Positions 19,757 to 28,336 of a DNA stretch of 58,472 bases are shown here, one piece after another (position 1 is the first letter of the stretch; every line of letters begins with the position of its first letter). The notes beneath the pieces were generated by a model that made no database searches, was not told where the DNA came from, and saw only the letters and a list, made by a program, of their open reading frames with translations. The position numbers and the translations under genes are program-made. The stretch spans positions 1 through 58,472 of the forward strand of contig CANGIS010000014.1 of assembly GCA_947454055.1 (NCBI GenBank). The letters run 5' to 3'. The DNA comes from Hyphomicrobiales bacterium (GTDB lineage: Bacteria > Pseudomonadota > Alphaproteobacteria > Rhizobiales > Beijerinckiaceae).

Positions 19757-20779
19757 ATGACACTCGCAGACAGCACCAAATCACAAAAATCGAGCCTCAA
19801 GCAGTTACTGTCGGATCAGATGCGCAACATCGCACCGATCTTCACGCTGATCATTCTGGTGCTGTTTTTTGCCGTTCAAAGCCCGGTATTTTTCTCGGTC
19901 GCCAATCTTCTGAACATTTTATCCAATGCCTCGATTACCGGCATCATCGCGGTGGGCTTAACCTTCGTCATCTTGACGGGCGAGATTGATTTGTCCGTCG
20001 CGGCGCTCGCCAATGCCATCGGCATCACGATGGCGTTTTTCACGATCCAGCCGGATTATGTGAACATCGCAACGATCCCGCTACCAGGCCTGATTTGTAT
20101 CGTGCTGACGCTGGCCTCAGCTCTGGCGCTCGGTGCGGTGACGGCCTTTGGTGTGACAAAAATCGGCATCCCCTCCTTCATCATGACGCTGGCCATGATG
20201 CAGATCGCCAATGGCGTGTCGGCGCTGCTGGTGCGCGGGCAAATTGCCTATACCTTCCCTGATCTGATTACCTTGCTGGGCGCGGGCAAGATTTTTGGCC
20301 TGCGCTGGTCGATCATTGTCTGCTCGCTTCTGTTGCTGTTTGCCCACCTTGTGCTGACCTATACGCGGTTCGGCCGCTATGTGTTTATGGTCGGCGGCAA
20401 CCGCGAGGCGGCCGAATATTCCGGCGTCAATGTGAAGATGATCATTGGCGCGGTCATGATCATTTCAGCGATGTGCTCCGGCTTGGCAGGCATGTTGGGC
20501 GTCGCCTATTTCGGCTCGGCGCAGCAAAACGGCTTTGACGATTTTCTGCTCACCGCGATTTCAGCCGTGGTGGTTGGCGGCACCAGCCTGTTCGGCGGCC
20601 GCGGCGGCATCGGCAACACGATCATCGGTCTTCTGGTACTCGGCGTGCTGAACAACGGCCTCGATTTGATCCAGATCGACAGCTTTTTGAAGATCCTGAT
20701 CCGCGGCCTGATCCTGCTCGCAGCGCTGGTTATCAATGTCTACGCGCAGAAGCTGAAAGAAGGCGGCGCCGAGGGCTGA
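19757..20779 (+). CDS. Sugar ABC transporter permease (RbsC type)
   Basis: 340 residues with eight to ten hydrophobic segments and the BPD_transp_2 hallmarks LTGEIDLSVAALANAIG and AISAVVVGGTSLFGGRGGIG. It starts 33 bases after the ATPase gene and ends the importer operon. Inner-membrane channel, presumably working as a homodimer. A dispersed repeat follows its stop codon. Confidence 0.92.
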   Translation: MTLADSTKSQKSSLKQLLSDQMRNIAPIFTLIILVLFFAVQSPVFFSVANLLNILSNASITGIIAVGLTFVILTGEIDLSVAALANAIGITMAFFTIQPDYVNIATIPLPGLICIVLTLASALALGAVTAFGVTKIGIPSFIMTLAMMQIANGVSALLVRGQIAYTFPDLITLLGAGKIFGLRWSIIVCSLLLLFAHLVLTYTRFGRYVFMVGGNREAAEYSGVNVKMIIGAVMIISAMCSGLAGMLGVAYFGSAQQNGFDDFLLTAISAVVVGGTSLFGGRGGIGNTIIGLLVLGVLNNGLDLIQIDSFLKILIRGLILLAALVINVYAQKLKEGGAEG

Positions 20780-20793
20780 TATTGAACTCACAT

Positions 20794-20912
20794 CCGTTAT
20801 TGCGAACGACAGTGAAGTAACCCAGCTAGCGGAAGTTTAAAGCGTGCGGTGGTGCCATTGCACCCCCCAGCTGGATTGCTTCAATTTCCTCACCTCGCAA
20901 AGACGAATGAGG
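20794..20912. repeat. Dispersed intergenic repeat, copy B
   Basis: Starts GTTATTGCGAACGACAGTGA and ends with TGGATTGCTTCAATTTCC and CTCGCAAAGACGAATGAGG. The two ends are imperfect inverted copies of each other. It lies between the convergent ABC permease and malate synthase genes, and may also act as a transcript end. Related to the copies at 2856, 37112 and 54136. Confidence 0.65.
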
Positions 20913-20944
20913 TTACGTAAGCTCCCCCATCGTCGGTCGATCGC

Positions 20945-22525
20945 TTAGTCGAGCACTTCATAGGCCGGCAACGTCAGGAACTCCGCACACGCTTCCGCCA
21001 GCGACATATCCGAGAACAGCTTGATCGCTTCAGGGAAGCGGCCGGCATCATAGGTCGCAGCGCCCACAGCGTCGCGCACTTTGGTCATTTCATCAGCCAG
21101 CGTGGCTTTAAAAAGCTCCGGCGTTACCAGACGACCATCCGCCAGCACGGCCTTGTGATGCACCCATTGCCAGGCCTGCACGCGCGAGATTTCGGCGGTG
21201 GCTGCATCTTCCATCAAATTGTAAAGCGGCACCGCGCCACGGCCCTTGAGCCATGCTTCGATATATTGCACGCCGACGCGGATATTCTCGCGCAAACCCG
21301 CTTCCGTCCGCTCGCCTTGGTGCAGCGACAGCATATCGGCCTGTATCACATTCACATCATCGCGCTGCTTGTTGATCTGGTTCTGCGACGGCATCACGCG
21401 ATCAAACACTTGCGTTGCCAGCGCCACCATACCCGGATGGGCAACCCATGTGCCGTCATGGCCATTCGAAGCCTCGCGTTCCTTATCGGCGCGCACTTTG
21501 GCGTAGGCCGCCTCGTTTTTGGAATCGTCGCCCTTAACCGGAATTTGCGCCGCCATGCCACCCATCGCGAACGCACCACGATGATGACACGTCTTGATCA
21601 GCAGCAGCGAATAGGCGGCCAGAAAATTCGAGGCCATCGTCATCACGCCGCGATCGGGCGTCAGGAAATTCGGGTTCCGGCCGAGGCGCTTGATGAAGGA
21701 GAAAATATAATCCCACCGGCCGCAATTCAGACCCAAAATATGGTCTTTCAACTCGAACAGGATTTCATCCATTTCAAAGGCCGCAGGCAGGGTCTCGATC
21801 AAGATCGTGCAGCGCAACGAGCCGTGCGGCAGGCCGCACGCCTGCTCGGCATAGGTGAACACCGCATCCCAAAGACGCGCTTCCTTGTGGCTCTCCATCT
21901 TTGGCAGATAGAAGGCTGGCGTCTTGCCTTGCGCCATCATGGTCTTGGCATTGTGAAACACATAGAGGCCGAAATCGAAAAGCGAACCGGACATGCGTTC
22001 GCCATCCACCAGCACATGCTTCTCGGGCAAATGCCAGCCGCGCGGGCGCACCATCAACGCCGCAGGGTTGGCGTTGATCGCATAGCTTTTGCCGGTCGTC
22101 TCGTCGGTGAACGCCAGCTTGCCCGCCCAGCGATCTTTCAGATTGATCTGGCCTTCCACCATATTGGCCCAAGTTGGCGAGGAAGCATCCTCGAAATCCG
22201 TCATGAACACTTTCGCGCCGGAGTTCAGCGCATTGATGACCATTTTTTTGTCGACAGGTCCGGTGATCTCGACACGGCGATCCAGCAGATCGGCGGGCAT
22301 CGGGGCAACGTGCCACGTGCCTTCGCGTACGGATTTTGTCTCGGCGAGAAAATCAGGCAATTCCCCCGCATCAAACCGCTTCTGACGCTCCGCACGCGCC
22401 GCCAAAAGCGAAAGCCGCGTTGCGTTGAAGCGGGTGTGCAATTCGGTAAGAAAGGCCAACGCAGGAGCCGTCAGGATTTCATCATACCGTGGCCCCATTG
22501 GGCCCTTGATTTCGATATTCGACAT
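20945..22525 (-). CDS. aceB: Malate synthase A
   Basis: 526 residues, close to the 533 of the E. coli enzyme. It forms malate from glyoxylate and acetyl-CoA in the glyoxylate shunt. The TIM-barrel core shows MTDFEDASSPTWANM, RPRGWHLPEKH, FYLPKMESHKEARLW, LIETLPAAFEMDEIL and LGLNCGRWDYIFS. AGGAG lies 6 bases before the ATG. No isocitrate lyase gene is in the window. It is followed 105 bases upstream (to the right) by cytX, which is in the same direction but has its own riboswitch. Confidence 0.95.
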   Translation of the reverse strand: MSNIEIKGPMGPRYDEILTAPALAFLTELHTRFNATRLSLLAARAERQKRFDAGELPDFLAETKSVREGTWHVAPMPADLLDRRVEITGPVDKKMVINALNSGAKVFMTDFEDASSPTWANMVEGQINLKDRWAGKLAFTDETTGKSYAINANPAALMVRPRGWHLPEKHVLVDGERMSGSLFDFGLYVFHNAKTMMAQGKTPAFYLPKMESHKEARLWDAVFTYAEQACGLPHGSLRCTILIETLPAAFEMDEILFELKDHILGLNCGRWDYIFSFIKRLGRNPNFLTPDRGVMTMASNFLAAYSLLLIKTCHHRGAFAMGGMAAQIPVKGDDSKNEAAYAKVRADKEREASNGHDGTWVAHPGMVALATQVFDRVMPSQNQINKQRDDVNVIQADMLSLHQGERTEAGLRENIRVGVQYIEAWLKGRGAVPLYNLMEDAATAEISRVQAWQWVHHKAVLADGRLVTPELFKATLADEMTKVRDAVGAATYDAGRFPEAIKLFSDMSLAEACAEFLTLPAYEVLD

Positions 22526-22630
22526 GTTCTGCTCCTTTAGCCGTTCCTTGACACCGTTTTTAGCGCCCAGTTGTGTCGGAAGTCTACGCCAAATGGCACA
22601 GAATTGCGGTCCGCGCCTCGCCCTTTCGTC

Positions 22631-23917
22631 TTAGGCCTCGCGCCGTTTCCAAAGCATTGCCACCGCAAAGCTGAGCACAAGGCTCGGCAACGCCGATCCC
22701 CATTCCGGATAGAAGGTTGCAACCAGCTGATAGACGAGGAAACCTAAGGCCCATGCGGCAAGGGCGCTGCCCTCGACCGTCATCGCCGGCAAGCCAAGCG
22801 CAACCGACCGGCAAACCGAACGATATCGCGCCAAAATCACGCCAAACAGGGGCACAAAAATCGAGCTCAAGAGTGTCAGAAATTGCGTAACCAGCTGGCC
22901 CGTTGTTTCCGACAGCGCCGAAAGCACCAGCGCCAACACAAGTGCAACTCCCGCCAATACCACCCCGCGCGACCTTATGCTGAACCCGTCAAACAGGCTT
23001 TCCGTACTCACAGCCCCCGAATGAAGATCGCCATAGGCATTGTCGAGCTCGTCGAGCACGATCAGCGTCAGCGCGATCAAGCCGCCTTGGGCCAGCAACA
23101 AGCCTGTCACGAGGTCGCCTTCAGGTTGGCTGAAGGCAATCAAGGCACCCAGCGCATAACACCAGATATTGGCGACGACATAGCCGATAAAGGTGCCGCT
23201 GGTCGCCCCGCCCTTCGTCCGGCCAAAGCGCGCATAATCCGCCGCCAACGGAAGCCAAGACACCGGCATGGCGATAACGAGATCGACGCTGCCCCAAAAG
23301 CTTGCTTCGCCGGTCCCGGGCTGATCCCAAAACTCGCTCCAGCCTTTGGCCGAGGTTGCCGCGATGAATACATAAGACAGCCAAATCAAAGAGGTGATTA
23401 CCAAAGGCAGGCCGATGCGGGAGAGAAAGCGCCGCACAAGGCTCGTCATCGACCCCGTCATCAGCAGCATCAGCACACCGCCCCACACCAGCGTCAGGCC
23501 AAAGCTTAAAAGCGGCGCGTCAACGCCCGTGGCCTGTTTGATCACGGCCAGCGAGCCATCCCGCATGATGATGATTTCAAACGCCGCCCACCCGACCAGC
23601 TGAACCACATTGGCCAGAACCGGAACCTGTCCGAGCTTGGTCCCGAAGGTGGCCGTGATGATCCCGCCCGACGATAGCCCCGTTTCTTGGCCAAGCCGCG
23701 CCACAAACGCCAGAACGCCAGAGCCCAGCACCGAGCCCAGCAGAATGGCCAGAAACGCCATTTTCGGGCTAAGGCCCGGCATCAGCGAGGCGCCCGCCTG
23801 CATCACCAGCAGTCCGACGCCAAGGCTGAACCAGAGCGCACTTTGATCGCGAAAGCCGAAAACGCGTTCGGTCGCGGGAATAGGGGCTATAGAATGCGAA
23901 GCGTGGACGTCTGCCAT
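22631..23917 (-). CDS. cytX: NCS1-family permease, probable hydroxymethylpyrimidine/thiamine-precursor transporter
   Basis: 428 residues from the ATG at 23917, which has GGAG 6 bases upstream (the frame is open to 23965). About twelve hydrophobic segments. VFGFRDQSALWFSLGVGLLV near the start is typical of cytosine/purine permease family proteins of the CytX branch. The gene is preceded by a TPP riboswitch, which marks it as a thiamine-related transporter; CytX proteins are assigned to uptake of hydroxymethylpyrimidine. The substrate is inferred from family and regulation. Confidence 0.87.
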   Translation of the reverse strand: MADVHASHSIAPIPATERVFGFRDQSALWFSLGVGLLVMQAGASLMPGLSPKMAFLAILLGSVLGSGVLAFVARLGQETGLSSGGIITATFGTKLGQVPVLANVVQLVGWAAFEIIIMRDGSLAVIKQATGVDAPLLSFGLTLVWGGVLMLLMTGSMTSLVRRFLSRIGLPLVITSLIWLSYVFIAATSAKGWSEFWDQPGTGEASFWGSVDLVIAMPVSWLPLAADYARFGRTKGGATSGTFIGYVVANIWCYALGALIAFSQPEGDLVTGLLLAQGGLIALTLIVLDELDNAYGDLHSGAVSTESLFDGFSIRSRGVVLAGVALVLALVLSALSETTGQLVTQFLTLLSSIFVPLFGVILARYRSVCRSVALGLPAMTVEGSALAAWALGFLVYQLVATFYPEWGSALPSLVLSFAVAMLWKRREA

Positions 23918-23983
23918 GTCGATCTCCATCAGATCAAAAATGACAGGAAAGCGTGAGTGGCTCACCCCAAATAGGGCGGGCTT

Positions 23984-24068
23984 TCATGGCTTCCCTGCGC
24001 GAGGATTACCTCAGTCAGGTTCAAAGGGTGTTTCTCAGCCGCGCTTGCGCGCAGCACCCCCAGCGGAT
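23984..24068 (-). promoter_or_regulatory. TPP riboswitch (THI element) upstream of cytX
   Basis: On the minus strand: GGGGGTGCTGCGCGC, GGCTGAGA, ACCCTTTGAACCTGACTGAG, GTAATCC and GCGCAGGGAAGCC. It begins about 65 bases before the cytX start, a similar spacing to the thiO element. The opposite strand is spanned by a long frame upstream of the MFS gene, which is therefore not coding here. Confidence 0.93.
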
Positions 24069-24261
24069 GTCGCAGACCTATTCAGAATTGACCCGTTTGG
24101 CAAGCCGGTTGAAGCAGATGGACCCAAGGCGTTCCCGTTGTCTGATGCGGCCATCAATTCTGATCACACGGGCCATGCCTTTTCACCTCTCGTCCGCCAT
24201 CCCAAGCTCTGTTAGGACAGGACAACCTCGTGATTCTCCGCCGGGCAAAGCAACGGTTCTG

Positions 24262-25704
24262 ATGACCAACCCCCTCTCCCCTTCTCCCGTCACGCCGACC
24301 GAGCATGGCCGCGGACTGGTGCCACACGGCATGATTTTGCCGCTCGTCATCGCCAGTGCACTGTTTCTGGAGAATATGGATTCAACCGTACTGGCCACCT
24401 CGCTGCCCGCGATTGCGCTTGATCTGCATCAAGATCCCATCGTCCTCAAATTGGCCTTCACCTCCTATCTTTTGAGCCTTGCGGTTTTCATCCCGGTCAG
24501 CGGCTGGATTGCCGACCGGTTCGGGGCGCGGCAGGTGTTCCGGCTGGCCATCGCCATCTTCACACTGGCATCCTTGAGCTGCGCCTTCACCAGCAGCCTG
24601 CAAGGCTTCATCATTGCCCGCGCGGTACAAGGATTGGGCGGCGCGATGATGGTGCCGGTGGGACGCCTTGTGCTCGTTCGCGCCATTCCGAAAAGCGAGC
24701 TTGTGCAAGCGCTGTCGTATCTTACTTTGCCTGCGTTGGTCGGCCCCGTTATCGGCCCGTTGATCGGCGGCTTTTTAACCACCTATCTGAATTGGCGCTG
24801 GATCTTTTTCATCAATCTGCCGATGGGTCTTGTCGGCATGATCCTGGCCTCGATCTATGTACCCAATGTTAAGGCTGAGGTGCAGGCCCCGCTGGATGTC
24901 ACAGGCTTCTTCTTGTCCGGTCTCGGGCTATCGAGTCTGGTCTTCGGCCTGACCGTCCTCGGACGCGAAATGCTGCCGGTTTATGTCGCACCGGGTCTGA
25001 TCGTCCTCGGCATCGCACTGCTTTACCTCTACACATGGCACGCCCGGCGTATTCCGCATCCCATTCTCAAACTGGCGCTGCTGAAATTGCCAACCTTCCG
25101 CGCGACCGTCTATGGCGGGTTTTTGTTCCGCGCAGGCATCGGCTCCAACCCGTTTCTGCTCCCGATGATGTTGCAGATCGGCTTCGGCCTTTCGGCGTTT
25201 CAATCCGGCTCACTGACCTTTGCCTCCAGTGCGGGGGCGTTTTTGATGAAGTTTACGGCCCCCAGCATCCTGCGGCGCTTCGGCTTTCGAACCATTCTGG
25301 TGACAAACGGCCTGATCAGCGCCGCCTTTTTCGGATCGATTGCTTTGTTTAGCGCCTCAACGCCTCATCTTCTGGTGCTCGCAGTTTTGCTAACGGGTGG
25401 CTTTTTCCGGTCGCTGCAATTTACCTGTCTCAACGCCATCGCCTATGCCGAAGTGGAGCCGGCCGATCTGAGCCGAGCCTCGAGCTTTGCCAGCGTGGTT
25501 CAGCAAGTATCGGGCTCCGTCGGCGTGGCGTTTGCGGCCTTGATTCTCGAATCCCTGCAGTTTTTGCGCGGCGATACGCGGCTGGAAGCCGGCGATTTTC
25601 AGATCGCCTTCGCGGTGGTCGCCATCCTGATTGCGGCGTCGACCCTGCTTAACCGTCAGCTTGATCCCAAAGCCGGCGCCGATGTTTCAGGCCACACGGC
25701 TTAA
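24262..25704 (+). CDS. MFS transporter, DHA2 (EmrB/QacA) drug-exporter family
   Basis: 480 residues from the ATG at 24262; the frame is open from 23953 but those codons run through the antisense of the riboswitch. Early motifs fit DHA2 exporters: LENMDSTVLATSLPAIA in TM1, motif A GWIADRFGARQVFRL, and LGGAMMVPVGRLVLVR. GPVIGPLIGGFLTTYLNWRW covers motif C and the loop before TM6. About fourteen hydrophobic stretches. No membrane-fusion partner gene is adjacent. The ribosome binding site is weak. Its stop codon overlaps the convergent channel gene's stop. Substrate unknown. Confidence 0.85.
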   Translation: MTNPLSPSPVTPTEHGRGLVPHGMILPLVIASALFLENMDSTVLATSLPAIALDLHQDPIVLKLAFTSYLLSLAVFIPVSGWIADRFGARQVFRLAIAIFTLASLSCAFTSSLQGFIIARAVQGLGGAMMVPVGRLVLVRAIPKSELVQALSYLTLPALVGPVIGPLIGGFLTTYLNWRWIFFINLPMGLVGMILASIYVPNVKAEVQAPLDVTGFFLSGLGLSSLVFGLTVLGREMLPVYVAPGLIVLGIALLYLYTWHARRIPHPILKLALLKLPTFRATVYGGFLFRAGIGSNPFLLPMMLQIGFGLSAFQSGSLTFASSAGAFLMKFTAPSILRRFGFRTILVTNGLISAAFFGSIALFSASTPHLLVLAVLLTGGFFRSLQFTCLNAIAYAEVEPADLSRASSFASVVQQVSGSVGVAFAALILESLQFLRGDTRLEAGDFQIAFAVVAILIAASTLLNRQLDPKAGADVSGHTA

Positions 25705-27791
25705 GTTTTTTCCGGCTCGGGCAGCGGTGGCGCTTCAACAATAATCGAATGGCTTGGCAAACTGATCGCCAGACGCGCAAGCAAAATGGATTTATGCCGC
25801 AAGGTGAGCGGCTCGATCATCCGGAAAATGGTATCGATACGGTCATCGGCTTCAAAGGTCACCGCCAAACCGGGAACCGTCGCCGATGAACGGACCAACC
25901 CCTTGATCGCCTCTTCCTCGAACTGGCGCTCGCGTGCCTTGCTCAGGCCCATCTCGTTGGCCTTCTTGTCGAGCTCCTTCTGCTCGTCGGCCGAGATAAC
26001 GCCATCAATGGCTTTTTGCTCGACAAGTTCCTTGAAGGCTTCGGCGCGCTTACGCAGCTTTTCGTTAAAGCCGGTGGCCAGAATACCGGTTGGCAACGCG
26101 ATCATGCCCAAACCGACGCAGGCCATAAACATCGTCAGAAACTGACCCAGCGGGGTTACTGGAAAAATATCGCCATAGCCGATCGAGGTCAGCGTGATGA
26201 TGGCCCAATACATCGCTTCCGGAATGCTGGTAAATTTATCCGGCTGCGCCTCATGTTCCACCAGATACATCAGACTGGCCGAGAAGATGGTGAGCAGCAT
26301 CAGCACGAACAAGGCAGCGCCCAGGGAGGGCAGTTCCTCGGTGATAACTTCGATCACCGTCGTCATAGCGGTCGAGTAGCGCGTCAATTTCAAAATACGC
26401 AGCAACCGCATCACGCGGAGGAAGCGTAGATCGATTTGGATAAACAGCGTCAGATAGAAGGGCAGAACCGACAAGAGATCGATGATCTGGGTCGGCCCGA
26501 CCATGTAACGCAGCCGGCCCAAAACAGGCTTTGGCGTGTTCGGATTTTCAACCGCGGTATAGACGCGCAGCAAATATTCGAACGAGAAAACAAACACCGA
26601 GAAACGGTCAAAATAATGGAATTCGAATTCCATCACATTGTGGATTTCCTCGACGCTCTCAAGCACCACCGCCACGACACTGAAGAAAATCAATCCAACC
26701 AGCGCCACGTCGATGATGTGTTGAATTTCGCCGGAAAACTCATCTTCGTTCAGCATCGAGTAGAGTTGCTGACGGAAGGTGCGATGCTCGTTAAGCTCCT
26801 TGAATTCGATCCATTTCGGAATCAGAAACCGGGCCAATTTGAAAATTCGCAACAGGCGCAAGACCCGCAAGAAACGCAAATCGAGATCAATGATAAAGGT
26901 CAGATAAAACGGCACGACCACGAAGAAGTCGAGCAACGCCATTGGCGTCAGCATATAGCGGAGCAGCTTCCACTTCATGCCTTTGTAAATTGGATTAAGG
27001 TCGGCGCAGAACAGTCTCAGCGCGTATTCGACGGTGAAGATAACAACCGACACCTGATCGAAAAGCGCAAACTGCTCATGATAGATCTCGTGGATGGCCT
27101 CCACATGTTCCAGCACAATCGCGATCACGCTGGCAACGATCAGGCCGATGATGAATTGATCGACAATGTGATGGATCTTCGGCGCGTTCGGCGTCTCGAA
27201 CATGATCCGGTAAACGAAATTGCGGATACGTCCGAACCAGTTTTTAGCCGGTGCCAGATCTTCCAGATGCCGATCAACATGATCGGGACCCATGACGCAA
27301 AACTCCTGCCAGGCCGGCAGGATGAAACGCATCAGCTTTAAAATTCTAAGCAGCCGCAAGATCCGCAAAAAGCGCAAATCGAGCTCGATGATAAAGGTCA
27401 GATAGAACGGTACGACCACCAGAAAGTCGAGAATGGCCATCGGCGTCAGCCCATAGCTAAACGTCCCGAAACGCTTGTGCTTGAATTTGGGCGATAGACC
27501 GCCACAGAGCAGCCGTCCAACATATTCAAAGGTAAAAATAATGACGGAGATGCGGTCAAACAGGGCGAATTCCCAATGGAATTCCTCATGGATCGCTTCG
27601 TGGTGCTCAAGCAGAATCGCAATGACGCTCAACACGATCAGCGACATGATGAAGCGGTCGAAATAATGATGGATTTTCGGTGCGTTGGGCGTCTCGAACA
27701 TCACCCGGTACAATTCGTACCGAGCCCGTCCGATCATGCCTTTTGGCCGTTCAATCTCTTCGAGTTCCACACATTCTCTCCCGGGCCGCAT
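25701..27791 (-). CDS. Ion channel with three tandem voltage-sensor domains and one K+-type pore
   Basis: 696 residues. Three S1-S4 units lie at about 22-160, 188-326 and 338-475. Each has an S2 Phe/Glu pair (Glu89, Glu255, Glu405), an S3 Asp (122, 288, 438) and an S4 with charges every third residue (Arg140/143/146/149, Lys152, Arg155, and the same at 306-321 and 456-471; for example RFLRILRLLRILKLMRF). Units 1 and 2 share MFETPNAPKIHH and are close copies; unit 3 is more diverged. Only unit 3 is followed by a pore (about 485-575) with filter TSIGYGD at 535-541. A charged cytoplasmic tail of about 120 residues follows. A GTG at 27770 has a better ribosome binding site (GGAG, 7 bases) than the ATG at 27791. 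Function is presumably a voltage-dependent potassium channel in the inner membrane. Confidence 0.88.
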   Translation of the reverse strand: MRPGRECVELEEIERPKGMIGRARYELYRVMFETPNAPKIHHYFDRFIMSLIVLSVIAILLEHHEAIHEEFHWEFALFDRISVIIFTFEYVGRLLCGGLSPKFKHKRFGTFSYGLTPMAILDFLVVVPFYLTFIIELDLRFLRILRLLRILKLMRFILPAWQEFCVMGPDHVDRHLEDLAPAKNWFGRIRNFVYRIMFETPNAPKIHHIVDQFIIGLIVASVIAIVLEHVEAIHEIYHEQFALFDQVSVVIFTVEYALRLFCADLNPIYKGMKWKLLRYMLTPMALLDFFVVVPFYLTFIIDLDLRFLRVLRLLRIFKLARFLIPKWIEFKELNEHRTFRQQLYSMLNEDEFSGEIQHIIDVALVGLIFFSVVAVVLESVEEIHNVMEFEFHYFDRFSVFVFSFEYLLRVYTAVENPNTPKPVLGRLRYMVGPTQIIDLLSVLPFYLTLFIQIDLRFLRVMRLLRILKLTRYSTAMTTVIEVITEELPSLGAALFVLMLLTIFSASLMYLVEHEAQPDKFTSIPEAMYWAIITLTSIGYGDIFPVTPLGQFLTMFMACVGLGMIALPTGILATGFNEKLRKRAEAFKELVEQKAIDGVISADEQKELDKKANEMGLSKARERQFEEEAIKGLVRSSATVPGLAVTFEADDRIDTIFRMIEPLTLRHKSILLARLAISLPSHSIIVEAPPLPEPEKT

Positions 27792-27899
27792 ACGAACCGG
27801 CGAGAGCGATCGCGGGTCGGCCCGCGGCAGTTTCCCTTTCGCAAGCCTTGAAAATAACGGCTTTCGAGGGAAATTCTTTAGACAAGTCTGGAAGATAGC

Positions 27900-28169
27900 C
27901 TAAAATGAGCGCGTGGGCCTCGGATATTGGGGAAACGGAATGACCTGACATTCCCCCCTCTGGGCGCGGACGGGAAAACCTGCGGCATCATCATCCTGGG
28001 CCACATCAATCAGGGCATGCAGATCAAGCGGGCTCCAATAGGCCAAAGCCGCACAGGCCGCATGTGCCGCCAGCTCGATCGTAATGTCCTCGAGCTTCAA
28101 GCCAGTCCGACGGGCATCACCAACGAGCGAGATGAGATGCTGAGAAACCAATTGTGCTGCGTCCGCCAT
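27900..28169 (-). CDS. Small hypothetical protein
   Basis: 89 residues from the ATG at 28169, which has GGAG 8 bases upstream; the frame is open to 28190. The sequence (MADAAQLVSQHLISLVGDAR start, Ala-rich middle, VIPFPQYPRP end) has no signal peptide, membrane segment or motif that I recognise. It stands alone between rpoD (same strand, separated by a terminator) and the channel gene. The good ribosome binding site favours a real gene. Function unknown. Confidence 0.6.
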   Translation of the reverse strand: MADAAQLVSQHLISLVGDARRTGLKLEDITIELAAHAACAALAYWSPLDLHALIDVAQDDDAAGFPVRAQRGECQVIPFPQYPRPTRSF

Positions 28170-28285
28170 GATGCGTTCTCCCGTCGCCACAAGACCGGAG
28201 CTCCGGCCTGAATAGCCCCCACAAGGGCCCCATACAGCATCAACGCTGCAGCACAGGTTGCGGTTCCGTGGGAGATGGCATCAAC

Positions 28286-28314
28286 AAAAAAGCGGCGGGA
28301 AACCCGCCGCTTTT
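28286..28314 (-). terminator. Rho-independent terminator after rpoD
   Basis: GCGGCGGG at 28292-28299 pairs with CCCGCCGC at 28303-28310 around an AAA loop. On the minus strand it ends in a run of six T. It lies 23 bases past the rpoD stop. Confidence 0.88.
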
Positions 28315-28336
28315 GATAAACACTTTCAACGTTCAA

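Noticed and set aside
21155-22540. 461-codon open frame opposite malate synthase
   Set aside because: Antisense shadow of aceB; His/Arg/Gln-rich translation typical of the reverse frame of a GC-rich gene, with no recognisable motif.
23953-24261. N-terminal extension of the MFS transporter
   Set aside because: It would translate through the complement of the cytX TPP riboswitch and matches no transporter sequence.
26436-27341. 301-codon open frame opposite the channel gene
   Set aside because: Gln/Asp/His-rich antisense of the sensor repeats; its internal similarity only mirrors the channel duplication.
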